From the NCBI GenBank assembly GCA_015227615.1, contig JAALGZ010000010.1, forward strand, positions 992,001 through 1,056,000: 64,000 nucleotides of DNA. Reading direction: 5' to 3'. Of the stretch, positions 44,894 to 55,704 are shown one piece after another. This DNA comes from Labyrinthula sp. Ha (lineage: Eukaryota; Sar; Bigyra; Labyrinthulida; Labyrinthulaceae). Positions within the stretch are counted from its first letter, which is position 1, and each line of letters opens with the position of its first letter. Below the pieces are notes generated by a model. That model saw only the letters and a program-made list of their open reading frames with translations. It did not search any database and was not told the origin of the DNA. Both the position numbers and the translations under genes were made by a program.

Positions 44894-46375
44894 CTCTTTC
44901 TTTGCTTGCTTAAATTGTTTCACCAACAGTTTTCTCGCTTTTCTTCTCTCTCTTCTGTCTAAAATAATCTTCCCATTGACTGGTTGAATTTTATGTTTAT
45001 CCTGTCCAGAAATTTCATTAACTTCTTTCAAAACCTTCTTATTACGTTTCAAATTCTCTTCATCACTTTCATGCTCTCTAATTTTTTTCATAGTAATTAA
45101 TCTCCTTGAATATTTTGTTGTCAAACAATCTTCACTATTTGAAATTAACTTTAAACATTTATGTTTTGGAAGAATATTATCCGAATAATTTTGCACATTA
45201 ACAGGTAACAAATAGACAAGATATCCTCCAATAGTTAGTAACCTAGCTGCTGAATCAACAAGCTCAGGTAGAAGATCTTCCGGAGCATAAGGAGCTGTTT
45301 GAACAATATGTTTATTTGGATGTTCTTGAAGCTTTTTAGTATAGGTTTCATCCTTGGAAGTTGATTTTCTTGCACCTGCTCTTATTCCATACGGTGGATC
45401 ACAAATAATAGCATCAAAAAATGAGTCATATTTTAAACAAATTCCTCGTGGGGAAAAATCCATCCTGAAAATTTCAGGTTTCTGAAGATTATATTGTTTG
45501 AAATTATCAAATATGTTTTTTTGTTTTCCTCTAAGTATTCGTGTATCAATATCAGAACCAAAACAAATGGCGCCAAGTTTAGAAGCACTTAGAAGAATAC
45601 TTCCTGTTCCTACAAAGGGATCAAACACTTTTTTTCCTATGGAAATTCTACCTTGATTCGCCATCAAGAAAGCAAGTTCAGCTTCAGTTGATGTAGGACC
45701 AAGAAAAACGCGACTCTTAAGTGAGAACTCAGCAAGAGTTTTTTTCATTCCTTGACCAACAATCTTTCCAAAAATAGCTTGTTCAATATTTGGCTTTACT
45801 TCTTTTGATTTTGCCTTTTTTTCATACTGAAGAATTAACGAAAACTGGTTGTAATTTTCTGAGCAATAGGAAAGATTTCTCGCGAGATTTATTTTTCCAC
45901 TGAAAAGATTTTTATTAATACAATTCAAAACTTTTTCTCGGAACTCATTTTGTTCCTCAAAAGAGATTGAATTGTTTAAGGATTCGACATCTAATCTCCA
46001 AGAATCAGTTTTTTTGACAGAAAGATCAGCAACAGAGCATATATTTTCAAGCAAAGATGAGAGGTTATTCGAATATATGTACAATTTTACTATGAAATGT
46101 ATCATAACTGAACGCTCGGCGAAAACTTTTGCTGCTTCATCATCTGGAAAGCAAGCAAAGATTATTGTGTCATATCTTCCTTTTGACGAAAGAGTTTGCT
46201 CAGTTTGTTTTTCCACATCTATATATATATTTGAAATACCATGAAGATCTTGGAGACTTTGTATTTCCTCAAACCAGAATTCAGGACGCTTGTTTCGGCA
46301 GAAAATAACATGTGTTGCTTTCATTCCTGTTCTTTTATTGGAGGAGTTTTTCTTTGCGCTCTGGTAATACGCCAT
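44876..46375 (-). CDS. TRM11: tRNA (guanine10-N2)-methyltransferase TRM11
   Basis: A 499-residue enzyme. The C-terminal half is a Rossmann-fold methyltransferase with SAM-binding FDPFVGTGSILL (251-262), acidic GSDID (273-277) and catalytic DPPYGIRAGARK (326-337). Together these are the Trm11 signature (N2-guanine type D-P-P-Y). The N-terminal half matches the THUMP-containing part, with an opening of the type THVIFCRNKRPEFWFEEI. With Trm112 it forms m2G at position 10 of cytosolic tRNAs. The start is ATG at 46375; a few upstream codons are open but lack ATG. The Lys/Arg-rich tail (about 440-499) overlaps the end of the NIP30-like gene by 18 bp. Paralogue 2 of the EGF-7TM family lies 85 bp upstream on the same strand. 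Confidence 0.94.
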   Translation of the reverse strand: MAYYQSAKKNSSNKRTGMKATHVIFCRNKRPEFWFEEIQSLQDLHGISNIYIDVEKQTEQTLSSKGRYDTIIFACFPDDEAAKVFAERSVMIHFIVKLYIYSNNLSSLLENICSVADLSVKKTDSWRLDVESLNNSISFEEQNEFREKVLNCINKNLFSGKINLARNLSYCSENYNQFSLILQYEKKAKSKEVKPNIEQAIFGKIVGQGMKKTLAEFSLKSRVFLGPTSTEAELAFLMANQGRISIGKKVFDPFVGTGSILLSASKLGAICFGSDIDTRILRGKQKNIFDNFKQYNLQKPEIFRMDFSPRGICLKYDSFFDAIICDPPYGIRAGARKSTSKDETYTKKLQEHPNKHIVQTAPYAPEDLLPELVDSAARLLTIGGYLVYLLPVNVQNYSDNILPKHKCLKLISNSEDCLTTKYSRRLITMKKIREHESDEENLKRNKKVLKEVNEISGQDKHKIQPVNGKIILDRRERRKARKLLVKQFKQAKKESVRNK

Positions 46376-46460
46376 TGTGTTTATTAGAGGAAACAACGAT
46401 CAAAAACTATGAATGCAAAAACATAGTTAGAATAGACGAATAGAAAAGGACATGACTTAA

Positions 46461-47615
46461 TTATTCGCTTAGTTTGGAGATATAATGTTCTCCTTTCAGC
46501 CACTTTGAAAATCTTTTTAATGTTCTGTTTACAGAAAGTCCTTCAAACTCGTAATCAGGATCTATTATACCTGCAGGTGTCGCACCAAGAGTTACTTCAT
46601 AATTAATATCTCTATTTCCAGAGCTTGAAAGTGAAGTTGGAAGTATTCTAGTAGATAATTTTATCTTGAAATCATACACAAAATTCGCAATTTTCTTTTC
46701 ATTGTAAACGAAAAAGGTTGTTAAAGCCACTAGCGCGTATTGAATGTACTGAATGGGGACAAAGTATTTCATACTATTAAGTCCTTGGAATGACGTTAAG
46801 GGTAGAATATTTGCAACTGCTAAAAGTACACCATGAAAAAGAAGTGTAAACCGAAGTATTTTCATGTTCTTTTTATACCTGTTGGCTTGATGTCTTCGAT
46901 CTTTATTCAAATCAAAGCGAAAGCTGTGTTCTAATGACGTAATCACACATTGAATAAAATAATCTGCTCCATAAACAACATAAACAAGAGTTGCTACTAT
47001 TAAGAAGTACCCGGTAAGTGAAGCAGGAAGAGCTACATTTTTCGAGTCATTAGTTAAAAGAAAAAAATTAAGTGCAGCTGTCAGAACAACAAAGAAAAGG
47101 AAAATGCCCTGGGCTTTTCTAAATCTTTGAAGAGTTCTCAGCTCCTTTTCATCACTTCTGATCATTTTGCTCTCCCAAATTACGTATTTTTGAATGAACA
47201 CGAGAAAGGCTAAGTTTCCACAAGTTGAAGAAAAGATCAAGATGAAACTGAATGGAAAATCTATTCCGTAGGCAACTCTGGGATTTTGAAAGTTGAGAAG
47301 TTTATAAGTCAAACCAGCCGCACCACTCCAGCTTGCAAGTAAAAATGGAATCAACCTCTTAATTTGTGACAATTTCTTGATTACAAAACAGTGAGGAAGT
47401 ACTTCAAGTACACAGAAGAATATTGCGATTATGTACATTATCCTCAGTGAATCTAGATGCTGGTCACAAGGAAGTTTTGAGAACCTGGTTTTATTGTCCA
47501 AAAAGTCAAATCTGTTATCAACGAAGAAGGAGAAGTCCAAACTCTGAGAAAATCCTGCGTCACAAATGCAAGTTCCGTTTACACAAATTCCCCAAGCACA
47601 GTCCAAAATACACAT
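46461..47615 (-). CDS. EGF-like seven-transmembrane protein, paralogue 2
   Basis: A 384-residue protein closely related along its whole length to 9803-10873 and 50867-51985. The EGF-like start is MCILDCAWGICVNGTCICD with the later LPCDQ. Seven hydrophobic segments are spaced as in paralogue 1. Shared loop words include VAYGID, FIQKY, FQGLN and YGADYF. The tail is longer and carries DPDYEFEGLSVNRT, then a basic end. It lies head-to-tail with TRM11 (85 bp gap) and 3.25 kb from paralogue 3, on the same strand. No signal peptide. Function unknown. Confidence 0.88.
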   Translation of the reverse strand: MCILDCAWGICVNGTCICDAGFSQSLDFSFFVDNRFDFLDNKTRFSKLPCDQHLDSLRIMYIIAIFFCVLEVLPHCFVIKKLSQIKRLIPFLLASWSGAAGLTYKLLNFQNPRVAYGIDFPFSFILIFSSTCGNLAFLVFIQKYVIWESKMIRSDEKELRTLQRFRKAQGIFLFFVVLTAALNFFLLTNDSKNVALPASLTGYFLIVATLVYVVYGADYFIQCVITSLEHSFRFDLNKDRRHQANRYKKNMKILRFTLLFHGVLLAVANILPLTSFQGLNSMKYFVPIQYIQYALVALTTFFVYNEKKIANFVYDFKIKLSTRILPTSLSSSGNRDINYEVTLGATPAGIIDPDYEFEGLSVNRTLKRFSKWLKGEHYISKLSE

Positions 47616-50600
47616 TCTTTTCTTTTTCTTTTAGCTTTCAAGTTTTGGTTTGACGTTTCCGTATTCTGATAAAAATTAGAACAGTTTTCAGCACCAGTTC
47701 AAATAACTGGCTTATATTAACCTATATCCGAAAACTTTTACAGTATTTCAATTGTATATTCGTCATAATTTGTCCCAGGGTCTCATTCTAAGCTTGCTTG
47801 TTGATTTTAACCATATCTTTAAAGAAAACATGCGTATCGCATTAAACAGCACATTTTATTGTAATCTTATTGGCTGTAAAATTATCTGGAATATTTTGAA
47901 AATAGTAACTTCAATATAAAGAACTGTTCAAATCGATGTTTAACAAAGAAACAAAAGGTTGGATCTCTCAGATAAGTAGCACCAAAATTTCCCAATAGAA
48001 ATGCTATTTGCTGTAAACTGTCTATAAATAGAGATACTGTTCATCAATACTTAACTAGTTTGAACTCCACAGATGGAAACAATAAAGATAGTTTGTCAAT
48101 AATGTGAAAAAAAAACAAGGCAAAGAAATAGTCTCGGTTTCTATAATAAACATACTATGAACGAACAAATATTTTTCTTCTTTTTCACAGACTACTTCTC
48201 TCAAACTTTCAACTATATTGTTTAGCCACTCATGACTTTTCCATTGTACCAACTAAAAACCAATTCTTGCCTTACTTTTCAAAATATATCAACTGCGCTT
48301 TTTAAATCAAAAACTTTCATATCCTTTTTAAATAAAAAAAGCCGAGTACTTTTCTTGGAAAAAAATCATTACTTGTATAAAATTACTCAAGGCTATTGGA
48401 GTAATAACACTTATTTTAATATTCTTTCTATGAGAGTATTAATGTTTAATATTATCAAAAGTGGAAGTAATTCAGTATTTATATTTTTTTAAGGTTTTGC
48501 ATCTACTATTTGAATTAGTTTTCTTTAAACGGTATTTAAAGCAAGTACTTGTTCTGTTTCAAAAAAAATCTTAAGAAGCACTTTGAAAAGTTGAAAAGCT
48601 ATTTTTCACGAATGAAAGTATGTTGTATAGCACCAAAACCTTTCACATATTATTCGAAAACTAAGTTCATGAAAACTGTTATCATGAATAAAACCTAACA
48701 AAGTTTTAGTAGGATAAGAAGGTGTAAGAAATGTAAAATTATTATCATTAGCTACATCTATGTCAGGAAAATATGGAATTATTTCTTAGAATCTGTTCTC
48801 ATCTTATCCTATCTTTCCAAATATTCAAAAGTAAAACATTATCTTCTTCTATATGTATCTGTTTCGCTAAGAAATTGCCTTTTTCTCTACAAATGTCCAT
48901 GAGAGATACTCACAAAGTCGTGACTTTATTGCTAAAGAGAATCTGACTACTTAATCCAGCTCTACCAGAACCAGCACTTCGAATTTTTCCCTTTAATCTC
49001 TTAATTTTTTAATATAATTTTGACACGAAATCTTTACTAAAGCAAAAAAAAGCTATTACCATTGTTTAGAAAACTAAAGTTTCCTGATAAAGATGGTACG
49101 ATATTAAATAATATTTTCATCATTTATCCTAGCATCTTAACTCCTTTCCTATTCAATTTATGTTTCAAAACTTCTTTGCATAAAGAAGTGGTGCTTATGG
49201 TGCGTTTTTAAATATGTTCACACCAATACTCAATCCTTTGTAAATATTATTCTGAAAGTTATATGGTATTGTAAAAAGGAAACAAAATGCACTTGAATTC
49301 ATATATATATATATATATCCTACATAACAGATTACTTATGTTCCTCAAATGCATACAGAAAAAGCAAACCTCTATAGACACACACCCAGATATGTGAGCT
49401 TTTATCCCTTCTATTAAGCTTCTTTGGCAACTGCTTTTGATAAAAATTACTTTCCACAGTACAATGTTTTCTTGTGTGCACTTGTTCTTTTCCATCAAAG
49501 GAAGAGCCAATTCTAATAGAAAGTCATTTTCTTGCACTTTGAATGCTGAATTTATTCTTTGGTGTCGTTTTTCTATCATAACTGTTTCGTTTTATTAAAA
49601 AAATAGAAAAATCATCTTATAATAGAAGTAACCACTCAAGAAACTCCTTTGATGTTTAAAGTTTTAGCGTTAGCAGCAACATCGCGCTGTATTACAGTAG
49701 TTGCTCAAGTAAAGAGCTAAAACTGAACAATACACAAATTCTTTCAAAAAGCTAAAACTTATTTCCCTCAACAACCGGTTGTTTGAGTCAAAAGCACCTT
49801 CATCTAACTAAGAATCTTCAAACAGAGGCTACAGAGCCGGAGCAACGTCAACGTGTATAAAGATGACCACGTATTGAAATAGAAAGTACCACATGAACTC
49901 TTATAGGATAAAATCCTTTAGATAATAACCTTGGGGCTGTTCACACTATTCCAGTTTGTATGTTTCAAAAACCAATAACTTGAACTTTACTCAATAGCAT
50001 ATATAGTTCATAGCTTTGTCTGATTACATCCTCTACACGTTCTTGTAGTTTCTTATTCAATATTTTACAGTTATAATTATTTCATTTATTTTCTCAAATA
50101 AAAAATTGTTTTATATATTTCAACCATCTCTTTGACTTCAAACAAATATTTCGTTTTTTTTTCTCACAGGAAAACCCAATATATAGCTCTATTATAATAG
50201 TGATAAAAACACCATGTAGTCAATGAGCAGGAATACTAGAATACGATATGCAGTAATCCTTAATTATTAAGTACATGAATGAGAGGGTTTTACTATAAGA
50301 AAATGTTCTCATTATTAGTTCAGCTATGCCACTTTGGGGAAGAATGTCAGATTCTCATTCTGTCTTCTTCCATCTAAAGGAACAAACCTGAGGGAAAAAA
50401 TGTGGAAGGAAAGATACCTCTATCAGTTTCCATTTCGGTAAACTATTTTTCAATTTTTTTTATTGTGGTAGGATTTACTTACTTTCCTTTTGTCCCTAGT
50501 AATTAACGAGAACTGCTTATTTTAGGTAACACAAAATGAATGTAGTAAGAAAAAACTGATGCTAACATTTCAGTATTCTCGGCTATTTTCTTTTCTTATC

Positions 50601-50866
50601 TATGCTTTCTAGTGTGTAAAATAAAGTGTTACTGCAGCAGAAAAAACTCTTATCTTTCTTATCTATTTTCTATAAATAGTCTTCATCTTCTTAAAGTATA
50701 CTGTTAAAAACATGCAAACAAAAAATAAACTAGATGATAAAGATTACTCAATCCAGGAAAACCAGAAATAAAGCACTAATTAAAAAAAACTATTCGAATA
50801 AAAAAATATTCTTCACAATGTCTATTTAATAAAAATGGATAAGATACAAATGAGTTTAGTATCCAT
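47616..50866. other. Intergenic desert of 3.25 kb
   Basis: It lies between the two tandem EGF-7TM paralogues. AT-rich, with an (AT)9 run at 49301-49318. The longest frame (49259-49579, minus, 106 codons) is within chance expectation for this composition and matches nothing I know. Confidence 0.5.
49301..49318. repeat. (AT)9 microsatellite
   Basis: Nine uninterrupted AT units between the tandem EGF-7TM paralogues. Confidence 0.9.
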
Positions 50867-51985
50867 CTAACTGGAATGCTGCAGATGTCTTCGAGCTCCT
50901 GTTAGAGTGCTTCGAACAGATGGCCCAAGAAACTCATAATCTGGATCAACAGCGACTTGATTTTTTTCTCCACTTGAGTAATGATATTGGTTATCATCGC
51001 CACTTTGTGTATTCTTATTTCCTGATCTTCCTTTAATTCCATACACAAATTTGACAATTTTTCTTTCATTATATACAAAAAAAATAACCAAAGCAACAAT
51101 ACAAGAAAATATCTGATGCATTGGAATAACGTATTTCCAATTATTCATTCCTTGATAATTTGATACAGCCATCAAATTTGCAAATCCAAGAAAGGACAGT
51201 TGAATTAGGAATGAAGTTTTAAGCACAGTCATATTCTTTATATATTTTTCAGCTTCTAGGCGTCTTTCTTTATTTATATCTTTTTCAAAGCTGTGTTTTA
51301 ATGACTGGACAACTCTTTTTATGAAATAATCTGCTGTATAGATTATATACAAAACAGTAAAAAGCATTAAAATATGCGAAGAAAACGCTATAGGAAAAGC
51401 AAACTTTTTATCATCTATAAACAAAGTCATCACACTTAATATAGCAGCTAAGAAAATAATAAATGCACAAACTTTCTGCGCATAAGAAAACCTGCGTAAA
51501 ATAGTTTTATTCTTTTTTTCTTCTGTTCTAATCATTGCACTTTCCCACTTTATATACTTTTGAATGAAAACTAAACAAGCTAATCCACCTCCTGAAATAG
51601 ATGAGAGAAACACTAGTGTAAAAAACACGTCTATAGCATACGCAACTTCTGGATTGTGTAGATTACGGAGTTTGTATAATAGGCCAATAAAAGCCAGAAG
51701 GTTCGCGATTAGGAAAGGAAAGAGTCTTTTGAACTGGGACCGTTTTTTTATCAAGAAAATATGTGGAAGATTTACTAGAACGATGATGACCATTGACAGT
51801 ATATAAAGTATTTGGATTGTTGCGTCGTGTTGATCACAAGGAAGGGTTTCAAATTTTTGTTCATTGTCCACAAAGGAGAACCTCTTGTCTATAAAGTACG
51901 AAAAATCAAGACTTTTTGACCAACCCTGATCACAAACACATGTTCCATTAATACAAAATCCTTTTGCACAGTTTAGAATGCACAT
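50867..51985 (-). CDS. EGF-like seven-transmembrane protein, paralogue 3
   Basis: A 372-residue member of the three-gene family. The EGF-like N-terminus is MCILNCAKGFCINGTCVCD followed by SLDFSYFIDKRFSFVDN and LPCDQ. Seven membrane spans follow. Conserved words include VAYAID, FIQKYIKWES, ADYFIKR, LKHSFE and NNWKY. The tail carries DPDYEFLGPSVRS. It is closest to paralogue 1 in the N-terminal module and similar to paralogue 2 in loop 3. GATTGGCCAAAC (52051-52062) lies about 65 bp upstream and may be a promoter box. No convergent partner is visible downstream. Confidence 0.88.
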   Translation of the reverse strand: MCILNCAKGFCINGTCVCDQGWSKSLDFSYFIDKRFSFVDNEQKFETLPCDQHDATIQILYILSMVIIVLVNLPHIFLIKKRSQFKRLFPFLIANLLAFIGLLYKLRNLHNPEVAYAIDVFFTLVFLSSISGGGLACLVFIQKYIKWESAMIRTEEKKNKTILRRFSYAQKVCAFIIFLAAILSVMTLFIDDKKFAFPIAFSSHILMLFTVLYIIYTADYFIKRVVQSLKHSFEKDINKERRLEAEKYIKNMTVLKTSFLIQLSFLGFANLMAVSNYQGMNNWKYVIPMHQIFSCIVALVIFFVYNERKIVKFVYGIKGRSGNKNTQSGDDNQYHYSSGEKNQVAVDPDYEFLGPSVRSTLTGARRHLQHSS

Positions 51986-54187
51986 TTTCGCTGTTTTCTT
52001 CGCTTCAAAGTATAATTATGATTTAGTGTATTCCCACTTGTGCTACTTTGGATTGGCCAAACAGGACATATGATACTGCAATGGCTATTTTGGGCTAAGG
52101 TTTTAAAATTGTCCCGGCAAAATTTTCCAGGAATAAAATTCTAAAGGAAAAGAGTATACCTGAACAAAACACAATTGAGTATTATTTTAATTACAGGTTT
52201 TTTGCTTGTCCAATTATTTTAAAAGATCAAAGCTATTATAAAATGTAATCGGGAAAGGTTTCCTTTTCTACTTCAATTGAAGGCACGCTTGACCATGGGG
52301 TGGGCCAGGCAGTCACATTCAAGGAAATGGTTGTAGCATAGGGAGATCACACAAGGTGCTCAGAGACTTCTGACACGAGCTAAGGTTTTTAAGAAGTTGT
52401 TTTTGCTGTTTTTAAGCTCATTCGCGGAATGGTTAAAGCACAACTCATGTTCACCCAACTTTAAGAGTTAGGGCTGTATTCAAATAACATGGGACGTTTG
52501 CTGAGGAAAAGGTTGGATTCTAGTACAGGTTCTGGCTTTGAATGAGTCGGAACACAAAGCCAGATGCTTTTTAAAAATAAAGAAATCCCCTCTTTCTGTT
52601 GTTTTTTAGCACAAGAAAGTAACCCTTAGTTCGAGTTAACTTTAGTTAACTTGACAGTGATTGTAGGTGAAAAGAGTAATAGCTTAACACTAGATATTGA
52701 ATGATATTAAGTAGAATTTGAGTTTTAGAGTCATCTGAGATGTTCCAAAAGGTAATTATTCTGGGCCTGATACTGAGCCAGAGAATCTCGTAGTTGAAAG
52801 CAATTTGAGTTTAAGGTATTTCCTCGATTATTCCATCTTAAACACCGGCAGGCTTGCCACCAAAATTGTGACCCTTTCAGGATTTATTGCATTATTTTAT
52901 TGGTCCAGAAGCCTTTGGTTTCTTATATTTGTTACCAAAATGTGAAGGATATAGTTTTTAAGCTCTAACTATTATAATTGGAACCACCTTTGAGAGCTGG
53001 AACACTAGCACATGTCAGGATATTATGTTGGTTTAAAGTTATCCTGGGCTTTGACGGAAGATATAGGTACAAACTTAAAAATGAATTCTTATCGGCTTAA
53101 TAAACTTAGGAGGGCTAAGAAAGAATAGAATCATCTTTTATTTTAGAAATGCGGTATTAACTGTTCAAATGAACCATAAACTGAAGTTTTGGTGTTGTTG
53201 GAAGCCTACTGTGTCTGTTAGCTTCGCCAAATTACTCACCTAATGCGTGATGATTTTGACCAGTAAAAAGGTAAAATGAAAATGAAAACATTCCTATTAA
53301 GCCATGTAATATGACTTAATCTCCAGAATTTTTTTCTACGAGTATACGAAAAAATGCTTTGTTTCGTTTATAGTGTAAAGGAACTTGTTGTAAGACTGCG
53401 TAAGTAAGATCAAGTTCATGTTTTTCTTTATAAGCTGAGCATAACCTTTATTAATGACATCACTACAGTATAATTAGCCCAGCTAATGAAAGTTGTTACA
53501 ATGAATAGCTATTTCTTTTGCACGAACTCGTGAAGAAAATTTCTTACTGCTACAGATTCACCAAGACATCTATACCCTTTCCAACATCTATCGTGTAGTA
53601 CCTAGGGACCGGTCTTGAATTATTGATAATTTATTAATGAATTGTTTTTCTGTATTTTTCATGTTGATAAACAATACAAGAATGCACGGAATGGTTGAAG
53701 AATTGTTTCTCCAGATAGCGCAGATTTTAATTTGATACTCTTGCCCAATTGGGCTAATTTTCTTCTGATATTCAATTAATAATCAAAAGAATATAAGCAT
53801 AATTTTACAAGAATATAAATATACACTTTCTTATTCATAATTAAAATAAATACATTCACAAAATATTTATTGATAACTTTGACAAATCCGATCTCTAGTA
53901 GTTCGTCTTTCTTAACTCCTGAGATGTCTGTCTGTTCAGGAATTAACTGCATGGAGTTACCTAACACAAGAGCACTCGCGCTCAGAGGGGCTAAAAGTAA
54001 TGTATTAGTATGCTAATACTCACGTATATGTCTTTGGTGGAGGTTCAGCTGATTCTTTTTTTTGTGCTTGAAGCACAATCAACTATTTTCTTCTTTAGTT
54101 CCAAATTTTTGAATTCTGAAACTCTTCCAAGAAAAAACTAAATGGCCACATGGCCAGAAAGGTTTCAGAACGAGAACTGAAGAAAAA
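51986..54187. other. Intergenic desert of 2.2 kb with a tRNA-like patch
   Basis: No gene seen. The patch 52270-52570 is less AT-rich. It holds GCGGAATGGTTAAAGCA (52424-52440), like a tRNA-Leu/Ser A box, and GTATTCAAATAAC (52475-52487), a weak B box. The flanks do not fold into a tRNA, so an old SINE head or tRNA pseudogene is possible. Confidence 0.4.
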
Positions 54188-55704
54188 ATGCTGCGACACT
54201 ACATAGACGTAGAAAAGGCAGCACAACACATCTTAGATGCCGAAGAACCTCTCGAAACCTCCCTGGCGAATTCATTAAATACCCCAGATTTTCAAAATGA
54301 TTCTTCACCTATCTTTTCAAAACAGAGAATCGAGGATTTATCACTTTTGTACATCAGATTTTCGTACTTACACTTTTTAGTGGAATTGAATTGAACAACA
54401 GGAAAAAAGAAGAAGATCCAGTTGAATCAAGTAGTGATTCTTCCTCAGGGGAAGATTCTGATGCAGAGAAGCCGTTGGACATTTCTGGAGTGAAGGGTCA
54501 AAAAGTGTCGCAGTTTTCAAAACTTGAGCGTCTGAAGAGGCAAGAAGTGCTATCTAAGCACGACTCTCTGGCTCTCACTGCTTTCCTAACCTCTTCCCAA
54601 AAACAGCATGAGCTGCAGATGCAGAATAAATTTCCCTCGCCACAGCAAAGTACCAGGGTCAGAAATACAGCTGGGTCTTTAACCCAGGAGTTTTCCACAT
54701 CCTCAGCCAAGTGGAACGAAATAACTGGAAACTTGGATAGAAATCATCTATCTGTTTTCGGAAAGCTTTCTCCAACGGATATCCAGCAACTTAACAAAGG
54801 GACCAAATATGCCATTATTTTTCGTCCGTTAAAGCAGAATGGAAAAAGGATCAGCGTTTTGCCAGTGAAAGAACTGCACCAGCAGTCACGACGAACAAGG
54901 CGCAATGAAAATAGAAACAAAGGCATGTTTTTAAAGCAAACAGAGAGTTTTTTAAAATCCCCCAAACTTCGTGGGAATATTAGCGCCAGGTTCAAGGCAA
55001 AGTTGCCATTTGGCAATCTTGGAAACAGTGTTTCGGCCCAATCTGGAGTAGAGAATTCGTTTAATCTAGACGTGCGATCCGACTTCTCAATTTCAGACGA
55101 TGAGGGCAGTGTGTTGGCTAGAGATTTGCAAGTAATTGATAAGGAGTTTTCTTTCATGGGTGGTCAAAGATACGATGCAACCAGTTGGCCACCGCCATTT
55201 CCTTCAGAGATAGAGACGAACACTAAACTCAAACCATCTATTCTCAAGATGAAGAGAGACAAGAATAAAAAAAAAATTAAACAATTTGAGTACGCTGTGT
55301 ATTATGATGAGGCGCATGTGCTCCCCCCACCTCCTGAACCTCGGATTCCATCAAAGGAGGAAGAGAAGGTGTTTGAAGAGAGTGAGAATATGTTAATGTA
55401 CATTGAAGACATGCGTGGAAAGATGGAAAAGTTACAGCAAGAAGAGAAACAGCTTTTGAAAGCGGTTCAGAAACTAGAAATTGCCGTGGAAGAAGAGAAT
55501 GGGAAAATTCAAGAGCTTGCAATAACAGGGAGTGAAAGAGAGATCCGAAAACAAGAGAAAAGGCAAGGAAAGAAAACCTTTCAATCTCCTGTAAAAAAAC
55601 TATTCATTCCAGGAAAGGATGCATTTGACAAGAGACAAAGTTCCTTGAACGATGATTACAAGACGCGGTTCTCGATAAGAACGAAAGCGTTGAATCTTAA
55701 CTAG
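54188..55704 (+). CDS. Disordered coiled-coil protein, function unknown (2 exons)
   Basis: Exons 54188-54348 and 54381-55704 give 494 residues; the spliced length is a multiple of three. The junction reads LSLLFGIELNNRKK. The N-terminus is acidic (DVEKAAQHILDAEEPLE). A Ser/Asp stretch (SSSDSSSGEDSDAEKP) looks like a CK2 target. The middle is basic and disordered, and a coiled coil runs from about 390 to 450 (YIEDMRGKMEKLQQEEKQL). VYYDEAHVLPPPPEPR precedes the coil. I recognise no family. The ATG is the first in the frame after an upstream stop. A 12-codon upstream frame starting ATGGCCACATGG ends 8 bp before it. The stop overlaps that of the convergent LRR gene within the palindrome CTAG. Confidence 0.78.
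54349..54380 (+). other. Micro-intron of the coiled-coil gene (32 nt)
   Basis: GTACAT donor and TTTTTAG acceptor, phase 2. It joins an ATG-bearing frame to a long frame without an early ATG. Confidence 0.85.

Noticed and set aside
49259-49579. 106-codon minus-strand frame between the EGF-7TM paralogues
   Set aside because: A length expected by chance in 64 kb of AT-rich sequence; the C-terminal part is made of an AT-repeat and low-complexity residues.
52424-52487. tRNA-like A and B boxes as a possible tRNA-Leu/Ser gene
   Set aside because: The flanks do not pair into an acceptor stem and the T arm is poor; at best a pseudogene or SINE head.
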